Shown one piece after another: positions 8,175 through 16,719 of a stretch of DNA of 64,000 nt. The stretch is from Schaalia sp. ORNL0103. Its GTDB lineage: Bacteria; Actinomycetota; Actinomycetes; Actinomycetales; Actinomycetaceae. Location of the stretch: contig NZ_JAHXSA010000001.1 of assembly GCF_019429565.1 (NCBI RefSeq), positions 186,001-250,000 on the forward strand. Direction: 5' to 3'. A program made the position numbers and the translations under genes. The notes beneath the pieces were generated by a model. It was not told where the DNA came from, made no database searches, and worked only from the letters and a program-made list of their open reading frames with translations. Numbering within the stretch: the first letter of the stretch is position 1; each line of letters starts with the position of its first letter.

Positions 8175-9149
8175 ATGCGTGAAGTGCGCGCCAGTGCGCC
8201 CGGAAAAGTCAACCTGACTCTGCGCGTCGGCGCGCCCACGCCCGACGGCTACCACCCCCTCGTCACGGTCTTCGAGGCCTTGAATCTGCGCGAAACCGTC
8301 ACCGTGCGCACCTCGAAGGCGCCCGGCGTGCGCGTGGAGACGATCGCGTACCTGCCCGACGGCAGCGTTGACGAGGCCACGACCCGCGCCATGGCGGACG
8401 TGGACCCGGCCACCCACCTGGCTGTGCGCGCCGCGCGTGTCCTCCAGCGCCTCGCCGCCGCGGGCCCCTGGGCGTCCACCGCCGCGGGCCTGAGCATCCG
8501 CGTCGACAAGCGCGTCCCCGTCGCCGGCGGCATGGCCGGCGGGTCCGCCGACGCGGCCGCCGCACTGGTGGCCTGCAACGAGCTGTGGGAGCTGGGTCTG
8601 GGCGACGAGCAGCTGCAGGCGATCGGCCGCTCGCTGGGCGCCGACGTCCCCGCCTGCCTGGCCGGAGGCATCGCGCTGGGAACCGGGCGCGGCGACCACA
8701 TGAGCGTCCTGCGCGAAGGGGACGAGGAGGGCCAGCACCACTGGGTCATGCTCCTGTCCCGCGAGGGCCTGTCCACCCCCGAGGTGTTCCGCGAGTTCGA
8801 TCGAGTCGACGCGACGGGCGCACCCGCCCTCGCCGAACCCACGCCCGAGGAGGTTGCTGCTCTGTGCGGGGAACCCGAGGAACTGCGTCACGGCCTCGTC
8901 AATGACCTGCAGGCGCCCGCCCTGCGCCTGCGCGCCGAGCTGGCCGAGACCATCGGTGCCGCGAAGGACGCGGGAGCACTGGCCGTCACGCTGTCCGGGT
9001 CCGGCCCGACCGTCGCGGCCCTCGCGCGCGACGCCGAGCACGCCCAAGCCCTCGCAGCCACCCTCAGCGGCGCGCCCACGGTCGCGCGCGCAATCCCCAC
9101 CCACGGGCCCGCCTGCGGCGCCCGCATCGAATCGACGGAGGCCATCTGA
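8175..9149 (+). CDS. ispE: 4-diphosphocytidyl-2-C-methyl-D-erythritol kinase
   Basis: 324 aa. A GHMP kinase of the MEP isoprenoid pathway that phosphorylates CDP-ME at the 2-position. Conserved parts are APGKVNLTLRVG with GYHPLVTVFEAL at the N-terminus, the ATP loop VPVAGGMAGGSADAAAALV (~117-135), LGADVPACLAGG, and the C-terminal GHMP motif VTLSGSGPTVAAL. The start is preceded by GAAGGAA. The stop codon overlaps the start of the ABC-F gene (TGATG), so the two are translationally coupled. Confidence 0.95.
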   Translation: MREVRASAPGKVNLTLRVGAPTPDGYHPLVTVFEALNLRETVTVRTSKAPGVRVETIAYLPDGSVDEATTRAMADVDPATHLAVRAARVLQRLAAAGPWASTAAGLSIRVDKRVPVAGGMAGGSADAAAALVACNELWELGLGDEQLQAIGRSLGADVPACLAGGIALGTGRGDHMSVLREGDEEGQHHWVMLLSREGLSTPEVFREFDRVDATGAPALAEPTPEEVAALCGEPEELRHGLVNDLQAPALRLRAELAETIGAAKDAGALAVTLSGSGPTVAALARDAEHAQALAATLSGAPTVARAIPTHGPACGARIESTEAI

Positions 9150-11083
9150 TGGCGCACCTGCTCGGAACCCAAAACGTCGGAGCCCTCGCTGGCTCCCGTA
9201 AGCTCCTCGAAGGGGTCACGGTCGGCCTCGACGACGGCAGCCGCGTCGGTATCCTTGGCCCCAACGGCGCGGGAAAGTCTACGCTCCTGCGCATCGTCGC
9301 CGGCACGCAGGATCCCGACGGGGGAGTGGTGACCCGCCGCGACGGCGTGCGCGTCGCTGTCCTCACCCAGGCGGACACTCTCGACCCCGAGGACACCGTC
9401 ATCCAGGCCGTTCACCCCGGCATGGAGGAGTACGAGTGGGCGTCCGACCCGGCCGTGCGCGACATCCACGCCGGACTCCTCGCCGACATCAACCCCGCCG
9501 CCCTCGTCGGCACGCTGTCGGGCGGTCAGCGCCGCCGCGTTGCGCTCGCCGGAGTCCTCGCGGCCACCGCCGACATCGTGTGCCTGGACGAGCCCACCAA
9601 CCACCTCGACGTCGAGGGCGTGGCCTGGCTGGCCGCGCACCTGAACGCCCGCTTCGCCCGCCCCGGCGCGTCCGGCGCGCTCCTGGCCGTCACCCACGAC
9701 CGCTGGTTCCTCGACGCCGTGTGCGAGCACATCTGGGAGGTCGTCCCCGGCGTCGATCCGGGCGGTGACCGCCCGCAGATCGCCGGGCATGTCGAAATCT
9801 ACGACGGCTCCTACGCTGCCTACACGCTGGCCCGCGCTGAGCGCATGCGCCAGGCGGACGTGGCCGCCGCCAAGCGCGCCAACCTGCTCACCAAGGAGCT
9901 CGCGTGGCTGCGCCGCGGCGCTCCTGCCCGCACGTCGAAGCCGAAGTTTCACATCGCCGCCGCCGAGGCCCTCATCGCCGACGTGCCGCCGCCGCGCGAC
10001 ACCGTCGAGCTGGTGAAGATGGCGACCGCGCGCCTCGGCAAGGACGTCATCGACCTCGAGGACGTCTCCGTGTCCTTCACGCGCCCCGACGGCTCGCGCC
10101 TGGACATCCTCGAGGGTGTCACCTGGCGCCTGGCCCCCGCCGAGCGCGTCGGCATCGTCGGCGTCAACGGCGCCGGCAAGACGACGATCCTGAACCTCCT
10201 GCGCGGCGACCTCGAGCCCACCTTGGGGCGCGTCAAGCGCGGGAAGACCGTCCAGGTTGCCACCCTCTCCCAGGACACGCACGAGCTCGACGCCCTGGCC
10301 GACATGCGCGTCGTCGAGGCCGTCGCCGACGTCGCCCAGACTGTCGTCGTGGACGGCAAGGAGGTCAGCGCCTCGCAGATGACGGAGCGCATGGGCTTCA
10401 CGCGCGCCCGCGCCTACACGCGCATCAGCGAGATCTCGGGCGGCGAGCGCCGACGCCTCCAGCTCATGCGCCTGCTCATGAGCCAGCCGAACGTGCTGCT
10501 CCTCGATGAGCCCACGAACGACCTCGATACCGACACCCTGGCCTCGATGGAGGACCTGCTCGACACCTTCCCGGGCACCCTCGTCGTCGTCTCCCACGAC
10601 CGCTACCTCCTCGAGCGCGTCACCGACCACCAGGTCGCCCTCCTCGGCGACGGCCAGGTCCGCGCCCTGCCTGGCGGCGTCGAGCAGTACCTGCAGATGC
10701 GCGCGTCCGGCGACCTCGGGGCGTTTGATTCGTCCTCTCGCGCCGACGAGGCCGGCTCCGCCTCCCGCTCCACCGCGCCCTCCGCGGACGCCTCCTCGGG
10801 CGAGGACAGTGCGGGGCAGGGGAGCGCTCGCGGCGGCGTGAGTGACGCTGCGGCGCGGCGCGCGGCCAAGAAGGAAGTGGCCCGCATCGAACGCAAGCTG
10901 GAGCGCCTGCGGGCCGAGGCCTCGTCCCTGGAGGCGAAGCTGGAGAAACTGTCGATCCAGGTGGCGACGGATCCCTCGGCGGTGTCCGAGCTGACGAAGG
11001 TCTCGGCGGCCCACCAGGACGTCCTGGCCGAGATGGACGAGCTGGAGGAGGCCTGGCTCGAGGCCGCTGATTTGCTGGAGTAA
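9149..11083 (+). CDS. ABC-F family ATPase (ribosome-associated type)
   Basis: 644 aa with two ABC ATPase domains and no membrane segments. Domain 1: Walker A GPNGAGKST at 37-45, signature LSGGQRRR, Walker B IVCLDEPTNHLD. An interdomain linker with EIYDGSYAAYTLARAERM is typical of ABC-F. Domain 2: GVNGAGKTT, ISGGERRRLQ, VLLLDEPTNDLD and the switch SHDRYLLERV. A charged tail with predicted coiled coil (~575-640) ends the protein, as in Uup-type members. ABC-F proteins act on the ribosome as translation factors or in antibiotic protection; which applies here cannot be told. It overlaps ispE by one base. Confidence 0.92.
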   Translation: MAHLLGTQNVGALAGSRKLLEGVTVGLDDGSRVGILGPNGAGKSTLLRIVAGTQDPDGGVVTRRDGVRVAVLTQADTLDPEDTVIQAVHPGMEEYEWASDPAVRDIHAGLLADINPAALVGTLSGGQRRRVALAGVLAATADIVCLDEPTNHLDVEGVAWLAAHLNARFARPGASGALLAVTHDRWFLDAVCEHIWEVVPGVDPGGDRPQIAGHVEIYDGSYAAYTLARAERMRQADVAAAKRANLLTKELAWLRRGAPARTSKPKFHIAAAEALIADVPPPRDTVELVKMATARLGKDVIDLEDVSVSFTRPDGSRLDILEGVTWRLAPAERVGIVGVNGAGKTTILNLLRGDLEPTLGRVKRGKTVQVATLSQDTHELDALADMRVVEAVADVAQTVVVDGKEVSASQMTERMGFTRARAYTRISEISGGERRRLQLMRLLMSQPNVLLLDEPTNDLDTDTLASMEDLLDTFPGTLVVVSHDRYLLERVTDHQVALLGDGQVRALPGGVEQYLQMRASGDLGAFDSSSRADEAGSASRSTAPSADASSGEDSAGQGSARGGVSDAAARRAAKKEVARIERKLERLRAEASSLEAKLEKLSIQVATDPSAVSELTKVSAAHQDVLAEMDELEEAWLEAADLLE

Positions 11084-11248
11084 ACCGTGTTGTGAGTGGA
11101 CCTGGTTTCGGGCTCGTTATTGGCGTGCAAACGAAGGCTGGGCAGCTGGGCGGGGCGACTCAATTGCAAGTTTTCGATGAAAATAATAGGGCTGTTCCGG
11201 TTAGTAAATTGCTTGGTGAGGGTATCTTAAGGGGAAAGGGTAAGCCTG

Positions 11249-11767
11249 TTGGAATTCATGGATGAATATGCAACAGTAATGAATCGATACGTGAAGATTG
11301 AAGTTCGCAATAGATTCAAGGAGGGGGGTGCTGATCTGTCGCTCAACTTTGGGAGTGGCGATGGGTGGCTGCTATGGCGGGAGGATGGCCAGTACTGCTT
11401 CGATGAGAAAGAGCGGGGAAAAGTTAGGGCAGGTGGACTGTTTAATTCACAGTCAATTGAGTTGACGCAAATTGTTATGGTGAATTGTATGGTGCCCTAC
11501 TTGCGTCATGCGCTGGGTTTTTCAAGTTTGTCTGTTCCTAGTACAATTGACGAGCTGCCAGTGGGGTGGTCGGTATCTAAAAATGCATCTGCTTGTTATA
11601 AGAGTATGAGAGGTCCGACGGGTGAGTTGCTTGAATTTGTGACTTGGAATCCGGCTCATTGTGTTCCATTCGCTTGGCTCCATGGTGTGTCTCCGTCTGA
11701 GCTGCTGCACGCGTACATGCTTCCCGACGGTGGCCCATTGCTTCGGCGATGGCTTGGGCGTCCGTAG
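11249..11767 (+). CDS. Immunity-like protein, copy 1 of 3 (possibly Imm61 family)
   Basis: 172 aa. TTG start at 11249 after GGGGAAAGGG; this aligns EFMDEYATVMNR with AFLDEYAAVMNR of the next two genes. It shares the family frame with them: LLWREDGQYCFDEKERGKV, a conserved LPxGW turn, ELLEFV, PSELLHAYMLPDGGPLLRRWLGRP at the C-terminus. No signal peptide or membrane helix. It resembles Imm61-type immunity proteins of polymorphic toxin systems, a call I make from memory and cannot verify. It is clearly less GC-rich than its neighbours and the most divergent of the three, which suggests separate acquisition. The preceding 165 bp hold no gene. Confidence 0.6.
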   Translation: MEFMDEYATVMNRYVKIEVRNRFKEGGADLSLNFGSGDGWLLWREDGQYCFDEKERGKVRAGGLFNSQSIELTQIVMVNCMVPYLRHALGFSSLSVPSTIDELPVGWSVSKNASACYKSMRGPTGELLEFVTWNPAHCVPFAWLHGVSPSELLHAYMLPDGGPLLRRWLGRP

Positions 11768-11813
11768 GTTCGATGATGGGCTAAGTGGCGATGGTGAGAT
11801 AAGGAGCAGGGTA

Positions 11814-12401
11814 GTGGTGAACGCATTGGGACGAATCTTCGGTTGGAGGGCCTCCGAGGATAGGAATGATCCGATGGCCTTCCTGGACGAGTACGCGGCG
11901 GTCATGAACCGGCATACCGGGCTGAGGGTGTACAACGGCTTCAAACTGGGACGCACGGGTCTGTCGATCGATACGGGGTTCGGATCGGGAATGCTCCTGT
12001 GGCTGGAGGACGGGCAATACTGCTTCGATGAGGAGGAGCGTGGAAAGGTGGTAAAGGGTGGCATTATCGCGTCGGCGTCGGTCGAGTTGACGCAGAAGGT
12101 GATGGTCAACTACACGGTCTCGATCTTGCGCCATAGTTTGGGGCTCCCGGCGTTGGGTGTTCCGACAAAAGTTGAGGAGCTCCCGGAGGGGTGGTCTTTG
12201 CATAAGGAGGCGGCTGCTCGTTACGACCGGCTGGATGGCCCTCATGGTGAGCGTCTTGATTTCGAGGCGGGAGCTCCGTCCTACTGTGTGGCCCTCGCCT
12301 GGCTCTACGACGTCACTCCCTCCGAGCTGCTCAATGCGTACATGATTCCCGACGGCGGGCCTCTGCTTCGTCGCTGGCTCGGGCGCCCGTATCTGCGCTG
12401 A
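11814..12401 (+). CDS. Immunity-like protein, copy 2 of 3 (possibly Imm61 family)
   Basis: 195 aa. GTG at 11814 preceded by AAGGAG seven bases upstream; longer in-frame starts inside copy 1 have no such site. After a short extra N-terminus (VVNALGRIFGW) it runs AFLDEYAAVMNRHTGLRVYNGF, GFGSGMLLWLEDGQYCFDEE, VELTQKVMVNYTVSILRHSLGLPALGVPT and ends in LLRRWLGRPYLR. It is very close to copy 3 through the first ~100 residues, with the divergence concentrated after GVPTKVEELP. Probably cytosolic. No toxin gene is adjacent, so it may be an orphan immunity gene against toxins of neighbouring cells. Confidence 0.65.
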   Translation: MVNALGRIFGWRASEDRNDPMAFLDEYAAVMNRHTGLRVYNGFKLGRTGLSIDTGFGSGMLLWLEDGQYCFDEEERGKVVKGGIIASASVELTQKVMVNYTVSILRHSLGLPALGVPTKVEELPEGWSLHKEAAARYDRLDGPHGERLDFEAGAPSYCVALAWLYDVTPSELLNAYMIPDGGPLLRRWLGRPYLR

Positions 12402-12463
12402 GGGCGATTGTTTCAGGGGCCGTCGTTGTTAGCTGGCGAGCTCCTGGGGAGGGGGAGAATGCA

Positions 12464-13051
12464 ATGCTGAATGCTTTCAGTTGCTTTTTTGGCAGGATGG
12501 GCTCGGGGAAGAAAGAAGACCCGATGGCCTTCCTGGACGAGTATGCGGCGGTCATGAACCGGCATACCGGGCTGAAGGTGTACAACGGCTTTAAGCTGGG
12601 ACGCACCGGCCTGTCGATCGATGCGGGGTTCGGATCGGGAATGCTCCTGTGGTTGGAGGACGGACAATACTGCTTCGACGAGGAAGAGCGAGGGAAGGTG
12701 AGAAAATGTGGTTTTTTCAGTTCGCCCTCGGTCGAGTTGACGCAGAAGGTGATGGTCAACTACACGGTCTCGCTCTTGCGTCATAGTTTGGGACTTCCTG
12801 TGTTGGGCGTTCCAACCAAAGCTGACGAACTCCCGTCGGGTTGGGTGCTTCAAGAAACTCCCACGTGGAGTTATGTTGCTCTTGATGGGCCTCACGGCGA
12901 GCATTTGGAATTTGTGGCCTCTGGGGCGCGCTACTGTGTGGCCCTCGCCTGGCTTTACGACATGACTCCCTCCGAGCTGCTCAATGCGTACATGATTCCC
13001 GACGGTGGGCCATTGCTTCGTCAGTGGCTTGGGCGCCCCTATCTGAGGTGA
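12464..13051 (+). CDS. Immunity-like protein, copy 3 of 3 (possibly Imm61 family)
   Basis: 195 aa. ATG at 12464 with GGGAGGGGG upstream. Nearly identical to copy 2 in the segment from PMAFLDEYAAVMNRH to DGQYCFDEEERGKV, then different in two blocks: RKCGFFSSPS against VKGGIIASAS, and the region after ELPSGWVLQE. The C-terminal ELLNAYMIPDGGPLLR segment is again conserved. The alternation of conserved and variable blocks looks like diversification after tandem duplication, as in immunity gene arrays. Confidence 0.65.
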   Translation: MLNAFSCFFGRMGSGKKEDPMAFLDEYAAVMNRHTGLKVYNGFKLGRTGLSIDAGFGSGMLLWLEDGQYCFDEEERGKVRKCGFFSSPSVELTQKVMVNYTVSLLRHSLGLPVLGVPTKADELPSGWVLQETPTWSYVALDGPHGEHLEFVASGARYCVALAWLYDMTPSELLNAYMIPDGGPLLRQWLGRPYLR

Positions 13052-13231
13052 TAGCAAGCGTGCCAGGCGCAGGGTCGTTGGAGCGTCATGCCTGCAGCTA
13101 CCGCCTTCGGCGTAGCTGCAACCCAGGTCTCGGTACCTTATCTTCAATCTCTGCCACGCTATCGGAATCTCAGATTTATAATTACAGTGCAAATATTGGC
13201 CTGTGGTGTTTTCCCTGATATTGCACGGTTC

Positions 13232-13375
13232 TTGACTGGGAAAATTTCCAAGCAACTCTTTGACAGTGGTCAGATTCCGCTACTATGTGCCCGTGTTCGT
13301 CCCAACAAGTGGAACCTAGGAGCGAAGCGGCGCTTCGAGCGCCCTTCAGGGCATGAAAAGAGGCTTGAGAGTCAG
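13232..13375 (+). promoter_or_regulatory. Promoter and structured leader of the GH87 gene
   Basis: The 324 bp between copy 3 and the GH87 gene contain no gene. TTGACA at 13260-13265 with CTATGT 17 bp downstream is a plausible promoter, and TTGACT occurs again at 13232. The ~80-nt leader that follows can form small hairpins (GAAGCGGCGCTTC and GCCCTTCAGGGC). A further imperfect hairpin sits at 13091-13117 and may end transcription from the immunity genes. Confidence 0.4.
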
Positions 13376-15388
13376 ATGAAACGCGGACCATTTATCGCCG
13401 GAGCGGGCCTGCTCGGCGTCATCGCGCTGGTGCCCGCACTGGTCCCCAGTGCGGTCGCGGCTGACGACCAGTACGGCGCGACCGTCCCCTACACGCGATA
13501 CGAGGCCGAGGAGGCGAGCCGCTCTGACGGGACGACGCTTGAGCGCTCCGACGACCTCGAATCGACGGCTATCGAGGCCTCGGGCCAATCCTACGTGGCG
13601 CTGAAGGATCAGGATTCCTCCCTGGATTTCACTGCGACGTCCGCGGCCAACGCCCTCGACCTGCGCTTCACCCTGCCCGATCACAAGTCGGGTCAGGTGC
13701 AGGTCTACATTAATAACGATCTTGCTGCGACCCTCACCCTGTCTTCCGAGACCGCCTGGCAGTACGTCTATAAGGAGAGTGTCTACGACGAGCCGACCCT
13801 GGCCCCTGGTACTGCACACAAGCGTTTCCGCTTTGATGAGGTGCACACGCTGCTCCACGGTCAGATCCAAAAGGGTGACCATGTGCGCATCGTCAAGGTT
13901 GATCAGAACGATACTGAGTACGGCATCGATTTCATCGAGCTCGAGCAGGCTGCACCGGCCATCGAGCGCCCCGAAGGTGCCGTGAGTATCGCCGACTACA
14001 ACAATGCGAAGCCCGGCGATGGTGTTGCTGACGATGCGGCCCTCGTTGCGGCGATGGATGCGGCGGCGAACACCTCCTCCAAGGTGGTCTACGTTCCCGC
14101 AGGAAACTGGGAATTCTCCCGCAAGATCGGCATCGATCACCCCGGTCTGACCTTCCAGGGTGCGGGCATGTGGTACACCAACATCTTCTTCACCTCCGAT
14201 CAGATGAAGGGTGGCGGCATCGTCTTCAATCCCGGCGCGAGCAATGAGACGTTGACCGACTTCTACATGTCCTCGAACCTGAAGTCTCGCTTCGGTGAAG
14301 GAGCTCAGTACAAGGGCTTTGCCGGCGCGGCTGGTGGCAACACCCGAGTCTCCAACGTGTGGGTCGAGCACTTCGAGTGCGGCTTCTGGATGGGCGACTA
14401 TCGCGAGCATAAGTTCATGACGTACACCGACGGCATGGTGATCGAGAACTCCCGCATTCGCAACAACTTCGCCGACGGTGTTAACTTCGTGCAGGGCACC
14501 AAGAACTCCACGGTCCGCAACTCCTCCGTGCGTGGCAATGGTGACGATAGCCTCGCCTCCTGGGCGAGCAACGATCTGCGTTCACAAAGCAATTCCGAAG
14601 CTTCGAAGTTCAACTCGTTCATTGGTAACACCATCGAGCTGGGATGGCGAGCAGGCGGTATCGGACTGTTCGGCGGCGAGGGGCACGTCGTCAAGGACAA
14701 CCTCATTGTCAATAACTTCTCCGGAGCGGGCATCCGTATCAGCACCGTCTTCAAAGGCCGCAACTTCACGTACAACCACGCGGGCATGACGATCACCCAT
14801 AACAAGCTCGTCCGCACGGGTACGACCGATGACTTCTATGGCAAGAAGCGTGGCGCGATTGACTTTGAAGAAGACCTGGAGGTGGGGCAGGTTCTCAACG
14901 TCTCCGTGACGGATAACCTCATCGTGCGCCCCTACGCCGAAGAGATCAGTTCGAACTTCGGCCTCGATTCTGAGACTCTGAGGAAGCAGGGCCTCACGCT
15001 GCGCGATAACAAGCGTGACGACGAGGCCATGGATACCGCGCAGGCGAAGGTTGTTAACTACGTGCTGGTGGGGGATCAGGTCGTGCGCACCGTCCCGGAG
15101 ACGGAGAACTACAGCCTCTACTGGTACCAGCGCGACGAGCGCGGCGCTCACGGCATGATCAACCGCTACTGGGTCTCCAAGGCGGACGGCGTGGCCATCA
15201 CGCCCGACATGGAGTACTCCGTCGAGGGTGGCAAGCGCGTCTATAACGTGACGCTCGCTGACCTGCCCCAGTACTTGCCGACGTCGACTGACTTCTCCGG
15301 CTCCTACGGCTACGTCGCCGATCTGGAGCGCTCGCAGCCCGCAGATGACGGCACGACGATCGTGATCCGTTTCTGGTCCGCGAAGTGA
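13376..15388 (+). CDS. Secreted GH87-type alpha-1,3-glucanase (mutanase/mycodextranase) with N-terminal carbohydrate-binding domain
   Basis: 670 aa. A signal peptide (KRGPFIAGAGLLGVIALVPALVPSAVA, cut after Ala) is followed by a beta-sandwich domain starting YTRYEAEEAS, typical of CBM6/CBM35 modules (~40-190), then a right-handed beta-helix. The helix carries NNFADGVNF (D367) and RGNGDDSLA (D390, D391). Three Asp with this 23-residue spacing are the catalytic set reported for GH87 alpha-1,3-glucanases. A short C-terminal module (~540-670) ends in FWSAK. The expected substrate is alpha-1,3-linked glucan, such as the mutan made by oral streptococci. There is no sorting signal, so it is probably released. 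The family call is strong; the exact linkage specificity is inferred. Confidence 0.8.
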   Translation: MKRGPFIAGAGLLGVIALVPALVPSAVAADDQYGATVPYTRYEAEEASRSDGTTLERSDDLESTAIEASGQSYVALKDQDSSLDFTATSAANALDLRFTLPDHKSGQVQVYINNDLAATLTLSSETAWQYVYKESVYDEPTLAPGTAHKRFRFDEVHTLLHGQIQKGDHVRIVKVDQNDTEYGIDFIELEQAAPAIERPEGAVSIADYNNAKPGDGVADDAALVAAMDAAANTSSKVVYVPAGNWEFSRKIGIDHPGLTFQGAGMWYTNIFFTSDQMKGGGIVFNPGASNETLTDFYMSSNLKSRFGEGAQYKGFAGAAGGNTRVSNVWVEHFECGFWMGDYREHKFMTYTDGMVIENSRIRNNFADGVNFVQGTKNSTVRNSSVRGNGDDSLASWASNDLRSQSNSEASKFNSFIGNTIELGWRAGGIGLFGGEGHVVKDNLIVNNFSGAGIRISTVFKGRNFTYNHAGMTITHNKLVRTGTTDDFYGKKRGAIDFEEDLEVGQVLNVSVTDNLIVRPYAEEISSNFGLDSETLRKQGLTLRDNKRDDEAMDTAQAKVVNYVLVGDQVVRTVPETENYSLYWYQRDERGAHGMINRYWVSKADGVAITPDMEYSVEGGKRVYNVTLADLPQYLPTSTDFSGSYGYVADLERSQPADDGTTIVIRFWSAK

Positions 15389-15418
15389 TCGCTTCCTGAC
15401 TGACGTCTCCGTTCCACA

Positions 15419-15452
15419 ATCGCCCGTGCTACCCCTCGGTGGCGCGGGCGAT
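15419..15452 (+). terminator. Hairpin after the GH87 gene
   Basis: A 15-bp stem with two G-T wobbles (ATCGCCCGTGCTACC pairing with GGTGGCGCGGGCGAT) starts 30 nt after the stop. No U-tract follows. Confidence 0.6.
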
Positions 15453-15516
15453 CGTGTGCGTGAGAGCCGATCAGGGTAGGTGTGCCACACCCGCGCAGCG
15501 CAGGCTCACCTATCCG

Positions 15517-15554
15517 AATTACGCAAAACAAATGCCGCATTTATTTGCGTAATT
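15517..15554. promoter_or_regulatory. AT-rich nested inverted repeat upstream of the DUF1540 gene
   Basis: AATTACGCAAA (15517-15527) and TTTGCGTAATT (15544-15554) form a perfect 11-bp inverted repeat, with an inner AAATG/CATTT pair around CCG. It stands out in this GC-rich genome. The ~350-bp region before the DUF1540 gene holds no other gene. The text just left of it (CACCTATCCGAATT) resembles one decayed half-unit of the 19-bp arrays at 5.9 kb. It could be an operator or a terminator. Confidence 0.4.
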
Positions 15555-15682
15555 AGTGATGGTGTGAATGCGAAAATAGCTCCCGAACGGCGCGCGAACA
15601 CCCTTGGAATTGCAACGAAAACTCGCCACGTTTTGGATATGTTGCGAAAAGGCGTATCACTGGAGTCAACAGCGCGGCCAAC

Positions 15683-15696
15683 CCGGTCGCGACCGG
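15683..15696. promoter_or_regulatory. Perfect 14-bp palindrome before the DUF1540 gene
   Basis: CCGGTCGCGACCGG lies 44 nt before the start codon, with a second small palindrome GGCCCC-AC-GGGGCC at 15706-15719. The first could be an operator; the second could fold in the leader next to the ribosome binding site AAAAGGA. Confidence 0.3.
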
Positions 15697-15739
15697 CTAC
15701 AAAGAGGCCCCACGGGGCCACGTTGAAAAGGACACTCCA

Positions 15740-16015
15740 ATGGCAGATATGCCCCGCATCCTCGACTGCTCCGTCACCGACTGCTCCTACAACAAGGAGA
15801 AGAACTGCGGAGCCGCCGCTATCACCGTCGGCTACTCGACCTCCTGCACGACCTTCATCCCGCTGACCGTCAAGGGCGGCCTTGGCAAGGCTGAGACCTT
15901 CGTCGGCGCCTGCCAGAAGGCCGACTGCGCCCACAACAACGCCCTCGAGTGCACCGCCGCCTCCATCTCGGTCGGCGCGGGCACCGCGGACTGCCTCTCC
16001 TACGAGGCACGCTGA
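15740..16015 (+). CDS. Small cysteine-rich DUF1540 protein
   Basis: 91 aa made of two related halves. Each has a Cys pattern typical of DUF1540: LDCSVTDCSYNKEKNCGAAAITVG with a later SCTTF, and GACQKADCAHNNALECTAASISVG with a later DCLSY. The eight Cys could bind metal ions. The function is not known. It has no signal peptide and sits alone between a regulatory-looking 350-bp region and a bidirectional terminator. AAAAGGA precedes the ATG. Confidence 0.85.
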   Translation: MADMPRILDCSVTDCSYNKEKNCGAAAITVGYSTSCTTFIPLTVKGGLGKAETFVGACQKADCAHNNALECTAASISVGAGTADCLSYEAR

Positions 16016-16028
16016 GTCTCACTCATTA

Positions 16029-16065
16029 ACGAGGCCGTGGCTGGGAATACCCGCCACGGCCTCGT
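16029..16065. terminator. Bidirectional terminator between DUF1540 and tetR genes
   Basis: A 13-bp perfect stem (ACGAGGCCGTGGC / GCCACGGCCTCGT) with an 11-nt loop lies between the two convergent stops. Another member of the ACGAGGCC terminator group. Confidence 0.8.
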
Positions 16066-16086
16066 CGTATGTTGTGAACGATAAAC

Positions 16087-16719
16087 TCAGCGTCCCTCGC
16101 CCGAGCGCACCCGCAGCGTGGGGTGGGGGCGCAGGCCGCGCTGGCCGTTCCAGATGAGATTGACGACGTGGGCGGCGACCTCATCCTTCTTCATGCGGCG
16201 GTCGTCCAGCCACCACTGGCCGACCTGCGCGATGAGGCCGACGAGCATCTGCGCGTACAGGGGAGACCAGGTGGCGTCGAAGTCCGAGCGCTTGAACTGC
16301 TCGGCGATGATGTGTTCGACGCTGGTCGCCACGTCGCCCATGACCGAGGAGAAGGAACCCGCCGTGCGGTCCGAGGGGGCGTCGCGTACGAGCACGCGGA
16401 AGCCGTCCGTGTTGCGCTCGATGTAGTCGAGCAGGCCCAGGGTCGCGTTCTCCAGGATGAGGCGCGGGCGCTCGGAGGACTCTAGGGAGGACTGGAGGGA
16501 GGAGATCAGCGCCTGCACCTCGCGGTCGACGATGACCGCGTACAGGCCCTCCTTGCCTCCGAAATGCTCGTAGACCACGGGCTTGGAGACCTTCGCCCGG
16601 GCGGCGATCTCCTCGACGCTGGTCGCGCCGAAGCCCTTTTCGGCGAACAGGGAACGTCCCACGGCCACCAGCTGCTCGCGGCGCGCGAAGCCGCTCATTC
16701 GTGTCCTCTTCTCAGCCAT
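16087..16719 (-). CDS. TetR family transcriptional regulator
   Basis: 210 aa. The N-terminal helix-turn-helix is clear: RREQLVAVGRSLFAEKGFGATSVEEIAARAKVSKPVVYEHFGGKEGLYAVIVDRE (residues ~12-65). The remaining ~145 residues form the helical ligand/dimer domain with the mycobacterial-type stretch LYAQMLVGLIAQVGQWWLDD. Most TetR proteins are repressors of nearby genes, but no divergently transcribed target is next to it: the following gene is tRNA-Gln. The ligand is unknown. The ATG has AAGAGGA upstream. Confidence 0.9.
   Translation of the reverse strand: MAEKRTRMSGFARREQLVAVGRSLFAEKGFGATSVEEIAARAKVSKPVVYEHFGGKEGLYAVIVDREVQALISSLQSSLESSERPRLILENATLGLLDYIERNTDGFRVLVRDAPSDRTAGSFSSVMGDVATSVEHIIAEQFKRSDFDATWSPLYAQMLVGLIAQVGQWWLDDRRMKKDEVAAHVVNLIWNGQRGLRPHPTLRVRSGEGR

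Noticed and set aside
7008-9104. Long antisense open frame opposite rsmA and ispE
   Set aside because: High-GC third-position shadow; the composition (Gly, Arg, Asp, His-rich) has no family resemblance and the sense genes are certain. The same holds for many other antisense frames, such as 39020-41446 opposite glgP.
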